NCBI GenBank assembly: GCA_030591105.1
Contig: JAUVBS010000092.1
Coordinates: forward strand, 1-7,474
Direction: 5' to 3'
DNA length: 7,474 nt
From: a bacterium
GTDB lineage: Bacteria; Krumholzibacteriota; Krumholzibacteriia; LZORAL124-64-63
Made by a program: the position numbers and the translations under genes. Positions 7,361-7,474 of this stretch are shown here, piece by piece. A model generated the notes under the pieces. It did no database searches and was not told the origin of the DNA. It saw only the letters and a list, made by a program, of their open reading frames with translations. Every line of letters starts with the position of its first letter. Position 1 is the first letter of the stretch.

Positions 7361-7429
7361 GGGGGCCGTGGGGGGGCGAGTAATAAAACGTTGGCCAGGG
7401 GGGGGTCGCCCCCCCCAACAGTGGGGGGG
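7361..7429. repeat. Cluster of G/C homopolymer runs
   Basis: On the plus strand there are runs of G5 (7361-7365), G7 (7370-7376), G8 (7398-7405), C8 (7409-7416) and G7 (7423-7429) within 69 nt. The coding DNA of the window has nothing like this. The runs could form a hairpin (G8 with C8) or a G-quadruplex, and they are prone to slippage and sequencing error, so their exact lengths are uncertain. Confidence 0.7.
7381..7418 (-). terminator. Possible intrinsic terminator for a gene beyond the right edge
   Basis: On the minus strand a perfect 8-bp G-C stem with loop CGA (7398-7416) is followed by a short spacer TGGCCAACG and a T-rich stretch TTTTATTA (7388-7381). TTGG at the stem base can alternatively pair with CCAA in the spacer, which brings the T-rich stretch to 2 nt from the stem. 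Read leftward this resembles a rho-independent terminator that would separate an unseen upstream gene from the leftward operon. The spacing in the simple fold is longer than usual, and the element may instead belong to the surrounding G/C-run repeat. Confidence 0.3.
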
Positions 7430-7474
7430 CACACCGCACAAACGCGCCATAGCCCACCCGGCGAACGAGCCGCC

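Larger units (their letters stand above)
7217..7474. other. Non-coding leader region upstream of the leftward unit
   Basis: These 258 nt run from the start of the leftward operon to the window edge. Frames are open through it in several phases, but the translations are Pro/Arg/Gly-rich products of C and G runs with no ribosome binding site of their own, so I call no gene. A promoter for the leftward unit should lie in the part below 7380. The minus-strand hexamers TATGCT (7244-7249) and CATACT (7302-7307) are weak -10 look-alikes, and neither has a recognisable -35 at 16-18 nt, so no promoter is assigned. Confidence 0.5.

Noticed and set aside
7217..7450. In-frame 78-codon extension of the triad-bearing gene up to an ATG at 7450
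   Set aside because: It would bury the signal peptide and the strong ribosome binding site before ATG 7216, and its residues come from the C/G homopolymer runs.

Overview
The window comes from a GC-rich diderm (Gram-negative) bacterium. Three of the four genes encode proteins with export signals, and the fourth is an outer-membrane beta-barrel of the Omp85/BamA-TamA superfamily, so an outer membrane must be present. No gene fixes the lineage. A gammaproteobacterium or another GC-rich diderm group (Acidobacteriota, Myxococcota and similar) would fit, but this is a guess from composition and gene types. There are no transposases, tRNAs, rRNAs or CRISPR arrays.

The layout is two convergent two-gene units. 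The rightward unit (2-3104) is an Omp85-type barrel gene, cut at its 5' end by the window edge, followed by an exported protein of an unnamed family. The second gene starts inside the last codons of the first (29-nt overlap). Its product carries what reads as a protein-kinase-like signature: a Gly-rich loop, a Lys, an HxDxKxxN motif and a DF motif. The leftward unit (7216 down to 3155) is two tandem paralogues of the DUF3857 plus transglutaminase-like architecture, separated by 3 nt. The first (5165-7216) keeps an intact Cys-His-Asp triad. In the second (3155-5161) the Cys aligns with Ala and the His with Arg, so it is probably a non-catalytic partner. The units meet tail to tail across about 50 nt with no convincing terminator.

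The right end (7217-7474) is a non-coding leader upstream of the leftward unit. It holds a cluster of G/C homopolymers, including a G8-loop-C8 hairpin followed on the minus strand by a T-rich stretch, and a motif resembling half of a dispersed palindromic repeat.

All four products are predicted to act outside the cytoplasm: one in the outer membrane and three in the periplasm or at the cell surface. The working hypothesis is an undescribed envelope module that combines a barrel, a secreted kinase-fold protein and an active/inactive transglutaminase-like pair. That the two convergent units cooperate is inference from adjacency only.
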